Positions 15,049-22,173 of a stretch of DNA of 34,855 bases are shown here, in pieces. Under the pieces are notes generated by a model. It ran no database searches, was not told the origin of the DNA, and saw only the letters and a program-made list of their open reading frames with translations. The position numbers and the translations under genes were made by a program. The stretch is from Nocardia tenerifensis NBRC 101015. Its GTDB lineage: Bacteria > Actinomycetota > Actinomycetes > Mycobacteriales > Mycobacteriaceae. Each line of letters opens with the position of its first letter. The first letter of the stretch is position 1. The stretch covers positions 1 to 34,855 of the forward strand of contig NZ_BAGH01000369.1 in assembly GCF_000308715.1 (NCBI RefSeq). The letters run 5' to 3'.

Positions 15049-17105
15049 CCGTCGCCGACCTACCCGGTGTCAGATTGCCCGCCTCGAGTCCGAGACCTCC
15101 GCGCAAGACCGTCGAGGTGGTGCGTCCCGGAATGCTGACCACCGTGCAGGATTGGCCGGGGCGAACCGGATACTGGCACGTCGGCGTGCCGCCGTCGGGG
15201 CCGATGGACGACGTGTCGTTCCGGCTCGGCAACCGGGTGCTCGGCAATGCCGAGGGCGCGGCCGGGCTGGAGTGCACCCTCGCCGGTCCCGCGCTCCGGT
15301 TCTCGGCGGCCACCTGGGTGTGCGTCACCGGCGCGCCGACGACCGTGACGGTGGACGGCGTGCGCGCGGCACCGTGGCGAACGATCCGCGTCCCGGCGGG
15401 CGGCGTGCTCGATGTCGGCGCGGTGCGCGGGCCGGGCATGCGCTGCTACGTGCTGCTCGCGGGCGGCCTCCAGCTACCCGAATACCTAGGCAGCGCGGCC
15501 ACTTTCCCGCTCGGCCGGTTCGGCGGCGGCACGGGCGCCGCGCTGCGCGCCGGCGAGATGTTCGCGCTCGGGCCGTCGCGCGACCCCGTCGCCACCGCCG
15601 TGCCGGCGGACGTTCAGCCGGTGCTGGCCGGTCGCTGGGAACTCGCGGTGACCGAAGGTCCGCACGGCGCACCGGAATTCCTCACGCGCGCCGACTTCGA
15701 CACGCTCGTCGGCACCGACTACACGGTGCACTTCAACTCCGATCGCACCGGCGTCCGGCTGATCGGGCCGAGGCCCGGCTGGGCGCGGGCCGACGGCGGC
15801 GAGGCGGGCCTGCATCCGTCGAACATTCACGACGCGCCGTACTCGGTCGGCGCGCTGAATCTCACGGGCGATACCCCGATCCTGCTCGGCCCCGACGGCC
15901 CGAGCCTCGGCGGATTCGTCTGCCCCGTAACGGTAGTCGCCGCGGAGCGCTGGAAGCTCGGGCAGCTCACGCCGGGCGATGCCGTGCGTTTCGTGCCGAT
16001 CCGCGGCGAGCGCGCCGCCTCCGTTCGCGACCTCGGCGTCGGACGACGGGCATGCTGGACCACGGTGCTGTCCGATGGAGGCGATGGAGACGACGGCATC
16101 CTGCGGCACGCCGAGAGCGATGACGGGACCCGCGTGACCTATCGCCGAGCGGCCGACGACGCCGTGCTCGTCGAATACGGCTCCATGACACTGAATCTCG
16201 CGCTGCGGGCCCGCGTGCACGCCTTGCATCAGCACCTGCTCGCCGCCGGCGTGCGCGGCGTGACCGAGCTGACCCCGGGCATCCGCTCACTGCAGATCAG
16301 GGTCGACCCGCACGTCCTGCCCGTGCCCGTGCTGCTCGATTTGCTGGCCGAGGTGGAGAGGCAGCTGCCCGCCGCCGATCGGCTCGTCGTCCCGAGTCGC
16401 ACCGTGCATCTGCCGCTGTCCTGGGACGACCCGGCCACCCGCGAGGCCATCACCCGCTACATGCGCGGTGTCCGCGCCGACGCGCCGTGGTGTCCGTGGA
16501 ACATCGAGTTCATCCGCCGCGTGAACGGATTGCCCTCGGTGGCAGACGTTTACGACACGGTCTTCGGCGCCGAGTATCTCGTGCTCGGGCTCGGCGACGT
16601 GTATCTCGGCGCTCCGGTCGCCACGCCCACCGACCCGCGCCACCGCTTGGTCACCACCAAGTACAACCCCGCCCGCACCTGGACCCCGCAGAACGCGGTC
16701 GGCATCGGCGGCGCCTATCTGTGCGTCTACGGCATGGAAGGTCCTGGCGGCTATCAGTTCGTCGGCCGCACCACCCAGGTGTGGAATCATCGCGCGGGCC
16801 CGCTCGCCGGCCGTCCCGGCGCGGATCGACATCCGTCCGGCGACGAAACACCCTGGCTGCTGCGCTATTTCGACCGCATCCGCTGGTATCCGGTGACGGC
16901 CGACGAATTGCTCGACCTGCGGGCCGATTTCGCCGCGGGCACCGTCGCGGTGCGGGCCGACGACGGGGAATTCCGCCTCGCCGACCATCGCCGATTCCTC
17001 ATCGACAACGCGGAGTCCATCGCCGAGTTCCGTGCGACGCAGACGGCGGCATTTGCCGCCGAACGCGATTCGTGGCGGCGCACCGGCGAGCTCTCCGCCG
17101 GGTGA
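15045..17105 (+). CDS. Urea/guanidine carboxylase carboxyltransferase half only (no BC, no BCCP)
   Basis: A 686-residue protein. Residues about 22-320 are a KipA/AHS2-type domain (VEVVRPGMLTTVQDWPGR, VPPSGPMDDVSFRLGNRVLGN, LHPSNIHDAPYSVGALNLTGDTPI, GPDGPSLGGFVCPVTV). Residues about 345-640 are a KipI/AHS1-type domain ending with TKYNPARTWTPQNAVGIGGAYLCVYGMEGPGGYQFVGRT. The order and motifs are those of the carboxyltransferase of urea carboxylase. A complete urea or guanidine carboxylase (about 1,200 residues) has a biotin carboxylase before and a biotin carrier after. Both are missing: translation starts at the domain boundary, and the protein stops (AERDSWRRTGELSAG) where the carrier linker would begin. 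It is coupled to the DUF1989 gene by an ATGA overlap. Confidence 0.87.
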   Translation: MTVADLPGVRLPASSPRPPRKTVEVVRPGMLTTVQDWPGRTGYWHVGVPPSGPMDDVSFRLGNRVLGNAEGAAGLECTLAGPALRFSAATWVCVTGAPTTVTVDGVRAAPWRTIRVPAGGVLDVGAVRGPGMRCYVLLAGGLQLPEYLGSAATFPLGRFGGGTGAALRAGEMFALGPSRDPVATAVPADVQPVLAGRWELAVTEGPHGAPEFLTRADFDTLVGTDYTVHFNSDRTGVRLIGPRPGWARADGGEAGLHPSNIHDAPYSVGALNLTGDTPILLGPDGPSLGGFVCPVTVVAAERWKLGQLTPGDAVRFVPIRGERAASVRDLGVGRRACWTTVLSDGGDGDDGILRHAESDDGTRVTYRRAADDAVLVEYGSMTLNLALRARVHALHQHLLAAGVRGVTELTPGIRSLQIRVDPHVLPVPVLLDLLAEVERQLPAADRLVVPSRTVHLPLSWDDPATREAITRYMRGVRADAPWCPWNIEFIRRVNGLPSVADVYDTVFGAEYLVLGLGDVYLGAPVATPTDPRHRLVTTKYNPARTWTPQNAVGIGGAYLCVYGMEGPGGYQFVGRTTQVWNHRAGPLAGRPGADRHPSGDETPWLLRYFDRIRWYPVTADELLDLRADFAAGTVAVRADDGEFRLADHRRFLIDNAESIAEFRATQTAAFAAERDSWRRTGELSAG

Positions 17106-17112
17106 GCGCGGA

Positions 17113-17337
17113 TCAGGTCATGGTCGTCGGCACGACGGGCCCGCTCCAACCGCACGGCAGGCCGCACGTCGCGACGACCATCTCCTCTTCCTCCTCATCG
17201 TCGAACGTGGCGGTGATGGTCGAGGCGTGCGCGGGATACCCGCACAGCGGACACTTGCCGAAGTAGTTCAGCACCGGGTCCACCCGCGACGAGACCATCG
17301 TGCGATTCCGGCGACTCGGCAAGCCCGGTGTGTCCAT
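17113..17337 (-). CDS. Small zinc-ribbon-like protein, uncharacterised
   Basis: A 74-residue protein. C29 and C32 in FGKCPLCGYPAH and C58 and C62 in ATCGLPCGWSGP form two cysteine pairs that could bind zinc. An acidic run DDEEEEE lies between them (residues 46-52). No known family is recognised. Start ATG 17337 has a GGGAGGAA ribosome-binding site upstream. It lies 57 bases downstream of the 50-residue gene on the same strand and ends 7 bases from the carboxyltransferase stop (convergent). The strong ribosome site and clean cysteine pattern support a real gene. Confidence 0.7.
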   Translation of the reverse strand: MDTPGLPSRRNRTMVSSRVDPVLNYFGKCPLCGYPAHASTITATFDDEEEEEMVVATCGLPCGWSGPVVPTTMT

Positions 17338-17394
17338 GGCGTTCCTCCCGCCCCGATGGTGCGCCACCGACCCGGCTACGGCAAGCCCCCGAAT

Positions 17395-17547
17395 TCACCA
17401 GCCGAAGAGCTCGGCCAGGTCGACCGCGTCGTCGTCCCACACGCGCTCGATCGCCTCGCGTTCGGCCTCCGGCAACTCGGGCGACCACCCGCAGCGCCGC
17501 CAGAACTCTTCCCGATGTTCCTGCGTGAATGGTTTCGGTTTGTCCAT
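17395..17547 (-). CDS. 50-residue uncharacterised protein
   Basis: A short protein with the segments FTQEHREEFWRRCGW and LPEAEREAIERVWDDDAVDLAELFGW. It is helix-rich and charged, with tryptophans at 16, 21, 37 and 50. No family is recognised. The start ATG 17547 is preceded by AGGTG with usable spacing. In-frame codons upstream run into the terminator hairpin at 17585-17616 and are rejected. It probably forms an operon with the 74-residue protein downstream. Confidence 0.55.
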   Translation of the reverse strand: MDKPKPFTQEHREEFWRRCGWSPELPEAEREAIERVWDDDAVDLAELFGW

Positions 17548-17584
17548 GGCTGCACCTCGCCGACGCCTGCACCCATGATTGTGG

Positions 17585-17616
17585 GCCTGTTCCGGCGGCG
17601 ACATGCCGGAACAGGC
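17585..17616 (-). terminator. Terminator hairpin between the epoxide hydrolase and small-protein genes
   Basis: Perfect 12-bp stem GCCTGTTCCGGC/GCCGGAACAGGC with an 8-base loop, 16 bases after the epoxide hydrolase stop on the minus strand. No T-tract is present. Confidence 0.7.
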
Positions 17617-17632
17617 TCACCGACTTCGGTTT

Positions 17633-18784
17633 TCAGCGCAGGTCGCGGAAGAACTCGCGGACGTCGGCGGTGAGCAGCTCCGGCTCCTCCAGCGCCGCGA
17701 AGTGGCCGCCGCGATCGACGTCGTTCCACCGGGTGATGGTGTTCTCCGTCTCGACGTACCGGCGAATGCCGACGTCGTGGGCGAGGACGAGGGCCGCGGT
17801 CGGCACGCCGGAGTTCGATTTCGGCGGGCCCCAGGGTGATTCCTGTGCGTAGCCGACGTAGGCCGCCGAGCCCGCGGTCCCGTTGAGCCAGTACAGCATC
17901 GCGTTGGTCAGCAGCAGGTCGCGGTCGATGATGCTGTCCGGGTTCTCGTTTCGCGGGTGCGTCCACTCGCGGAACTTGTCCATGATCCAGGCCAGCTGTC
18001 CGACCGGGGAATCCGTCAGCCCGTAGGCCAGCGTCTGCGGCCGGGTGGACTGGATCGCGATGTAGCCGAACTCCTCCCGCATGAAGGCCTCGATGCGCCC
18101 GATCCGATGCCGTTCGCGCTCGGTGAGGCTCGCGAACTCCGCCTCGGGCAGCGGCAGTTGCGGATACGGTCCGGGACCGTTGAGGTGCACTCCCGCAACG
18201 CTTTCCGGCGCCACCCGGCCCACCTCCGGGCTCACGGCCGCGCCGACGTCGCCGCCCTGCACGCCGTAGCGCGGGTACCCCAGCCGGTTCATGAGTTCGG
18301 CCCACGCCGCGCCGATCCGCTCGATGGTCCAGCCCGCCGCCGCGACGGGACCGGAGAAGCCGAAGCCGGGCAGCGACGGAATCACAAGGTGGAAAGCGTC
18401 TTTCGGGTCGCCGCCGTGTGCTCGCGGATCGCTCAGCGGCCCGATCACGTCCAGGAACTCGACCACCGAGCCCGGCCAGCCGTGCGTCATCAACAGCGGC
18501 AGCGCGTCGGCCTCGGGCGAGCGGACATGCAGGAAGTGGATCAGCTGACCGTCGATCTCGGTCGTGTACTGGGCGTAGGAGTTCAGTCGCGCCTCAGCCG
18601 CCCGCCAGTCGTAACCGGTGCGCCAGTAGTCGACCAGCTCGCGCAGCCAGGCGGTCGGCACGCCGGTGTCCCAGCCGTCGCCGGGCAGCGGGGCGGGCCA
18701 GCGCGTGCCGTCGAGGCGAGCGCGCAGGTCGTCGAGCCGCTGCTGCGGAATGTCGATGCGGAATTCGGTGATCTCGTTGCTCAT
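17633..18784 (-). CDS. Epoxide hydrolase (EHN plus alpha/beta-hydrolase domains)
   Basis: A 383-residue epoxide hydrolase of the microsomal-like type. The N-terminal EHN domain (residues about 5-110) contains [22 protein letters not shown]. The oxyanion-hole motif is HGWPGS (101-106). The nucleophile is D179 in [11 protein letters not shown], where most relatives have GGDWG. The lid and the C-terminal H361 in [14 protein letters not shown] complete the triad. It opens epoxides to diols through an alkyl-enzyme ester. Start ATG 18784 begins at the usual homology; there is no ribosome-binding site, but TACCGT lies 7 bases upstream. It is divergent from a WYL-domain regulator that probably controls it. 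Confidence 0.92.
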   Translation of the reverse strand: MSNEITEFRIDIPQQRLDDLRARLDGTRWPAPLPGDGWDTGVPTAWLRELVDYWRTGYDWRAAEARLNSYAQYTTEIDGQLIHFLHVRSPEADALPLLMTHGWPGSVVEFLDVIGPLSDPRAHGGDPKDAFHLVIPSLPGFGFSGPVAAAGWTIERIGAAWAELMNRLGYPRYGVQGGDVGAAVSPEVGRVAPESVAGVHLNGPGPYPQLPLPEAEFASLTERERHRIGRIEAFMREEFGYIAIQSTRPQTLAYGLTDSPVGQLAWIMDKFREWTHPRNENPDSIIDRDLLLTNAMLYWLNGTAGSAAYVGYAQESPWGPPKSNSGVPTAALVLAHDVGIRRYVETENTITRWNDVDRGGHFAALEEPELLTADVREFFRDLR

Positions 18785-18791
18785 GCAATAG

Positions 18792-18797
18792 ACGGTA
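18792..18797 (-). promoter_or_regulatory. -10 element TACCGT, leaderless promoter for the epoxide hydrolase
   Basis: On the minus strand TACCGT is followed by 7 bases and ATG 18784. Confidence 0.35.
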
Positions 18798-18803
18798 TGG
18801 GCC

Positions 18804-18828
18804 ACCTAGGACAGCCCTCGCCCTAGGT
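18804..18828. promoter_or_regulatory. Inverted-repeat operator between the epoxide hydrolase and WYL regulator genes
   Basis: ACCTAGG (18804-18810) and CCTAGGT (18822-18828) form a perfect inverted repeat with an 11-base spacer. It lies between the two divergent -10 elements. It is a good candidate binding site for the WYL regulator, acting on both genes. Confidence 0.55.
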
Positions 18829-18834
18829 TTGCGG

Positions 18835-18840
18835 CAGACT
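18835..18840 (+). promoter_or_regulatory. -10-like element CAGACT before the WYL regulator
   Basis: CAGACT is followed by 6 bases and ATG 18847. The first base departs from TANNNT, so this is weaker than the other leaderless candidates. Confidence 0.28.
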
Positions 18841-18846
18841 CGAATC

Positions 18847-19797
18847 ATGTTGGAAACCTCCGCCAGACTGCTGCGGTTGCTCTCGCTGCTGCAGACACCC
18901 CGCGACTGGACGGGCGCCGCGCTGGCCGAGCGCCTCGAGGTCGATGTCCGCACGGTGCGCCGCGATATCGACAAGCTGCGCAACCTCGGATACCCGGTGG
19001 ACGCGACGCCCGGTGTCGCCGGTTATCGGCTGGGCGCGGGCGCGAAGCTGCCGCCCCTGCTGCTGGACGACGACGAGGCGGTGGCGGTGGCGATCGGCCT
19101 GCGCACAGCGGCGGGCGGCACCATCACCGGCATCGAGGACAGTTCGCTGCGCGCGCTCACCAAGCTCGAACAGGTGCTGCCGTCGCGGCTGCGCCACCGG
19201 GTCGGTCTGCTGCAGTCGGTCACCGTCTCGGTGCGGGCCGGCGGGCCGACCGTCGACCCGGACACCCTCACCGCGATCGCCGGCGCCATCCGGGACAATC
19301 ATCGCCTCCGCTTCGACTACCGAAACCACGACGGCACAACGGCTTTGCGCACCACCGAGCCGCATCGCCTGGCGCACACCGGCCGCCGCTGGTACCTCAT
19401 CGGCTGGGACATCGACCGCGCCGACTGGCGCACCTACCGGGTGGACCGACTGCACCCGCGCATCCCGACCGGCCCCCGCTTCGCACCGCGCGAGTCGCCC
19501 GACGCCGATCTGTCCGGCTATCTCTCCACGGGCGTGACAAGTTCGCCGTACCGCTACGCCGCCCGCATCACCCTCGGCGTGCCCGCGGCGGTCGCCGCCG
19601 ACCGCATCGCCCCCACCGTCGGCGTAGTCGAGGCGATCGACGACGAAAGTTGCTTGCTCCGAACGGGTTCGAACTCGCTGGACGAGCTGGCGATCTACGT
19701 GGCGGGTTTCGGTCTCCCGTTCCGCGTGCACGAACCGCCGGAGTTGATCGACCATATCCGCGAACTCACCGCCCGGCTCGCCGCGTCGGTCGACTAG
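18847..19797 (+). CDS. WYL-domain HTH transcriptional regulator
   Basis: A 316-residue regulator. The N-terminal winged helix is ARLLRLLSLLQTPRDWTGAALAERLEVDVRTVRRDIDKLRNLGYPVDATPGVAGYRLG, a DeoR-like HTH_11 type. A WYL sensor domain follows from about residue 135, with HRLRFDYRNHDG and RRWYLIGWDIDRADWRTYRVDRL (the W-Y-L triad is present as WYL). A WCX-type C-terminal extension ends the protein. It is divergent from the epoxide hydrolase gene, with an inverted repeat in the gap. Its stop overlaps the convergent MDR gene's stop by 3-4 bases. Confidence 0.92.
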   Translation: MLETSARLLRLLSLLQTPRDWTGAALAERLEVDVRTVRRDIDKLRNLGYPVDATPGVAGYRLGAGAKLPPLLLDDDEAVAVAIGLRTAAGGTITGIEDSSLRALTKLEQVLPSRLRHRVGLLQSVTVSVRAGGPTVDPDTLTAIAGAIRDNHRLRFDYRNHDGTTALRTTEPHRLAHTGRRWYLIGWDIDRADWRTYRVDRLHPRIPTGPRFAPRESPDADLSGYLSTGVTSSPYRYAARITLGVPAAVAADRIAPTVGVVEAIDDESCLLRTGSNSLDELAIYVAGFGLPFRVHEPPELIDHIRELTARLAASVD

Positions 19798-20810
19798 ACC
19801 ACGAGCACCGTTTTGCCCTGGGCGTGCCCGTCGAGCACGTGCTGCACCGCCTCGTCCGCTCGGTCCAGCGGGTAGCGCCGCTCGATCAGCGGTCGCAGTC
19901 GGCCGTCGGCCGCCAGACCGGACAGGTACTCCAGGTCGGCGCGGCGCGGACGCATCAGCAGGATCGCGAGCTTCGGGGCCGAGAAGAGAGTGGCCAGCAA
20001 GACCTTTGACATCCACACGATGGGACCGAGCCAGTTCCCACCGGGTGCGCCCGCCGAGGAGACGAAGACGCCGTTCGGGGCGAGAATTCGTCGGCAGTCC
20101 CTGATCGAACGATTGCCGACCAGGTCGAGCAGCACGTCGTACCGGTGTCCGGTCGCGGTGAAATCCGTTGCGGTGTAGTCGATGACGTCATCCGCGCCGA
20201 GTGCTCGCATCACGCCGATGTGCCGGGTGCTGCACACGGCCGTGACGTCGGCGCCGAGCGCCTTGGCGAGCTGGACCGCGGCGCTGCCGACACCCCCGGA
20301 CGCACCGTTGACGAGCACGCGCTGCCCGGCCCGCAGCCCGCCGACATCGCGCAGACCCTGGAGCGCGGTCATGCCCGAATCAGGCAGGGCGGCAGCCTCT
20401 TCGAGCGAGAGACCCGTCGGCGCGTGGGCGAGACGCTGCTCCTGGACGCACACGTACTCCGCGAAGGCCCCCGCGTTCACCGACCCGAATACCGCGTCGC
20501 CGGACCGGAATTCGGTCACCTCGGACCCGACCGCCGCCACCTCCCCGGCCAGGTCGTGCCCGATGATCGGATCCTTGGGCCTGCGCAGGCCGAAACCGAG
20601 CCGCAGCAGGTAGGGCGTGCCGGTGAGCAGGTGGACATCGCCCTGGCAGACCGACGCGGCGCGCACCCGGACCAGTACCTCGCCGGGACCGGGAGCGGGC
20701 CGCCCCACCACCTCCGTCCTGAGCGCCGCGCCGGTGCCGTACCGCGGCGCGACCACCGCCTTCATCGTGTTGATCTCGACCGTCGATTGCGGGCTGTGCG
20801 CCTCGGACAT
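19794..20810 (-). CDS. Zinc-independent MDR/quinone-oxidoreductase-like NAD(P)-dependent dehydrogenase
   Basis: A 338-residue medium-chain dehydrogenase/reductase. The GroES-like half has IIGHDLAGEVAAVGSEVTEFRSGDAVFGSV. The structural-zinc cysteines of alcohol dehydrogenases are absent, as in quinone oxidoreductases. The Rossmann motif is VLVNGASGGVGSAAVQLAKALGADVTAV. The substrate segment around APGGNWLGPIVWMSKVLLATLFSAPKL is hydrophobic. The product is probably a soluble NAD(P)H-dependent reductase of an unknown ketone, enone or quinone. Start ATG 20810 has an AGGAAG ribosome-binding site; MKAVVAPRYG at 20765 is an alternative. It is divergent from a TetR gene with two palindromes between. 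Confidence 0.9.
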   Translation of the reverse strand: MSEAHSPQSTVEINTMKAVVAPRYGTGAALRTEVVGRPAPGPGEVLVRVRAASVCQGDVHLLTGTPYLLRLGFGLRRPKDPIIGHDLAGEVAAVGSEVTEFRSGDAVFGSVNAGAFAEYVCVQEQRLAHAPTGLSLEEAAALPDSGMTALQGLRDVGGLRAGQRVLVNGASGGVGSAAVQLAKALGADVTAVCSTRHIGVMRALGADDVIDYTATDFTATGHRYDVLLDLVGNRSIRDCRRILAPNGVFVSSAGAPGGNWLGPIVWMSKVLLATLFSAPKLAILLMRPRRADLEYLSGLAADGRLRPLIERRYPLDRADEAVQHVLDGHAQGKTVLVV

Positions 20811-20835
20811 GGGCTCTTCCTCGCCTGAAACTGAT

Positions 20836-20883
20836 ACTTACAGCGTAAGTCACGCAACGGGGACGCTACGCTTACACCGTAAG
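20836..20883. promoter_or_regulatory. Paired TetR operators, CTTAC-N3-GTAAG type
   Basis: ACTTACAGCGTAAGT (20836-20850) and CTTACACCGTAAG (20871-20883) are near-identical palindromes with centres 34 bases apart, inside the gap between the divergent MDR and TetR genes. They are strong candidates for autoregulation and control of the dehydrogenase by the adjacent TetR. Confidence 0.8.
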
Positions 20884-20903
20884 TCCGTCAAGAGAGGGAG
20901 CCC

Positions 20904-21575
20904 ATGCCCAGGACATCCGGCGATGGCGCGCCGCGCACGCCACTCAGCCGGGAAAAGGTGCTGCGCACCGCGATTCGACTCGCCGACGAGCACGGGCTGG
21001 CGGCGCTGTCCATGCGCAAGCTCGCCCAGACGCTCGGCGTCGAGGCCATGTCGCTGTACAACCACGTCAAGAACAAGGACGACCTGCTCGACGGCGTGGC
21101 GGATCTCGTGGTCGCCGAGATGGGCGTGCCCGAGATCGGCGGGGACTGGAAGGCCGCCATGCGCGCGCGGGCGAACGCCGCGCACGAGGCGCTGCTGCGT
21201 CACCCGTGGGCCACCGGACTGATCGGCTCGCGCCTGAACGTCGGCCCGGCCATGCTGCGCTACATCGACGCGACCGTCGGCTGCCTGCGGGCGGCGGGCT
21301 TCTCCTATCAGCTGGCCGATCGCGCATGGAACGCGATGGACAGCCACATTTACGGATTCACCATGCAGCAGGTGAACTTCCCGCTTCAGCCAGACGAATA
21401 CGCCTCCGCGGCAGCGCATTTCCTGCCGCTCATCCCGGCGGACCGGTTCCCGTGCATGAACGCGCTCTCGCAGTTGGTGATCGACGGAAAGCACACGGGC
21501 ATAGCCGATTTCACCTTCGGGCTCGAACTGATCCTCGACGGTCTGGAGCGGTTGCTCGGCGAATCCGTTGAGTGA
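20904..21575 (+). CDS. TetR/AcrR regulator with a tetracycline-repressor-like C-terminal domain
   Basis: A 223-residue regulator. The helix-turn-helix is LSREKVLRTAIRLADEHGLAALSMRKLAQTLGVEAMSLYNHVKNKDDLLDGV (residues about 13-64), with the YNHVKNKDDL signature of the TetR_C_1 group. The rest is the helical ligand domain. The ribosome-binding site GAGAGGGAG precedes ATG 20904. It faces away from the MDR gene, with twin operators between. Three bases separate its stop from the convergent MarR gene. Confidence 0.93.
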   Translation: MPRTSGDGAPRTPLSREKVLRTAIRLADEHGLAALSMRKLAQTLGVEAMSLYNHVKNKDDLLDGVADLVVAEMGVPEIGGDWKAAMRARANAAHEALLRHPWATGLIGSRLNVGPAMLRYIDATVGCLRAAGFSYQLADRAWNAMDSHIYGFTMQQVNFPLQPDEYASAAAHFLPLIPADRFPCMNALSQLVIDGKHTGIADFTFGLELILDGLERLLGESVE

Positions 21576-21578
21576 CGG

Positions 21579-22064
21579 TCAGTCGGCGGGGCCGTCGACG
21601 CCGAAAGTCGCGTCGGGGTTCGTCGTGTCGCGCACGACGCGCAGCGCCTCGATCAGAGCGTCGAGCTGCGTCGGCGTCAGCAGGCCGGTGAACCAGCGCT
21701 CGACCGCCGCCAGATAGTCCGGGAGCACCTGCTCGAGTCTTTCCGCGCCGCGTTCGGTCAGCACCGCGTAAGCACTGCGCCGGTCGGCGGGGTCGAGTTC
21801 CCGCTGGACCAGCCCGGCCCGCGCCAGCCGGTCGACCAAACGGGTGACGCCACTGGTCGACAGCGTGGTCTGCACGGCTAGGTCCGTCATGCACAGCCGC
21901 CACCGCGGTGAACGACTCAGGCGCATAAGCGCATTCAGGTCGAGACCGGACAGACCGTGCGACTTCCAGACCGGCTCCAGCTTGCCGACCACCCCCTCGT
22001 GCGCCTCGAACAGCAGACCCATCGTGGTCAGCCGCGGGTCCTCGAAGAGTTCGGTCGAGTCCAT
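21579..22064 (-). CDS. MarR family regulator
   Basis: A 161-residue winged-helix protein. The DNA-binding core is LNALMRLSRSPRWRLCMTDLAVQTTLSTSGVTRLVDRLARAGLVQRELDPADRRSAYAVLTERG, including the wing motif DPADRRS. Helices before and after form the dimer interface. It is divergent from the SGNH hydrolase gene across 109 bases and is the likely regulator of that gene. The ligand is unknown. Confidence 0.93.
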   Translation of the reverse strand: MDSTELFEDPRLTTMGLLFEAHEGVVGKLEPVWKSHGLSGLDLNALMRLSRSPRWRLCMTDLAVQTTLSTSGVTRLVDRLARAGLVQRELDPADRRSAYAVLTERGAERLEQVLPDYLAAVERWFTGLLTPTQLDALIEALRVVRDTTNPDATFGVDGPAD

Positions 22065-22101
22065 GCCGACAACCTACCCGAACTACTTGCCTCGCGGATA
22101 G

Positions 22102-22130
22102 TTGACACGCGGAATACATTGTTGTAGAAA
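22102..22130 (+). promoter_or_regulatory. Promoter TTGACA-N17-TAGAAA with an overlapping dyad
   Basis: TTGACA (22102-22107) and TAGAAA (22125-22130) are 17 bases apart, upstream of the SGNH hydrolase gene. A small dyad TACA-TTGT-TGTA (22115-22126) overlaps the spacer and -10 and may be the MarR site. The dyad is short, so the operator claim is weak. Confidence 0.6.
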
Positions 22131-22173
22131 TATGCACACGCAACATTCCGCACGACAAGTACTGGAGCTTTCG

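Noticed and set aside
17105..17394. Possible frameshifted biotin carrier (BCCP) after the carboxyltransferase gene
   Set aside because: No AMKM/SMKM-type motif is visible in the frames I checked. The space is filled by a convergent gene with its own ribosome-binding site.
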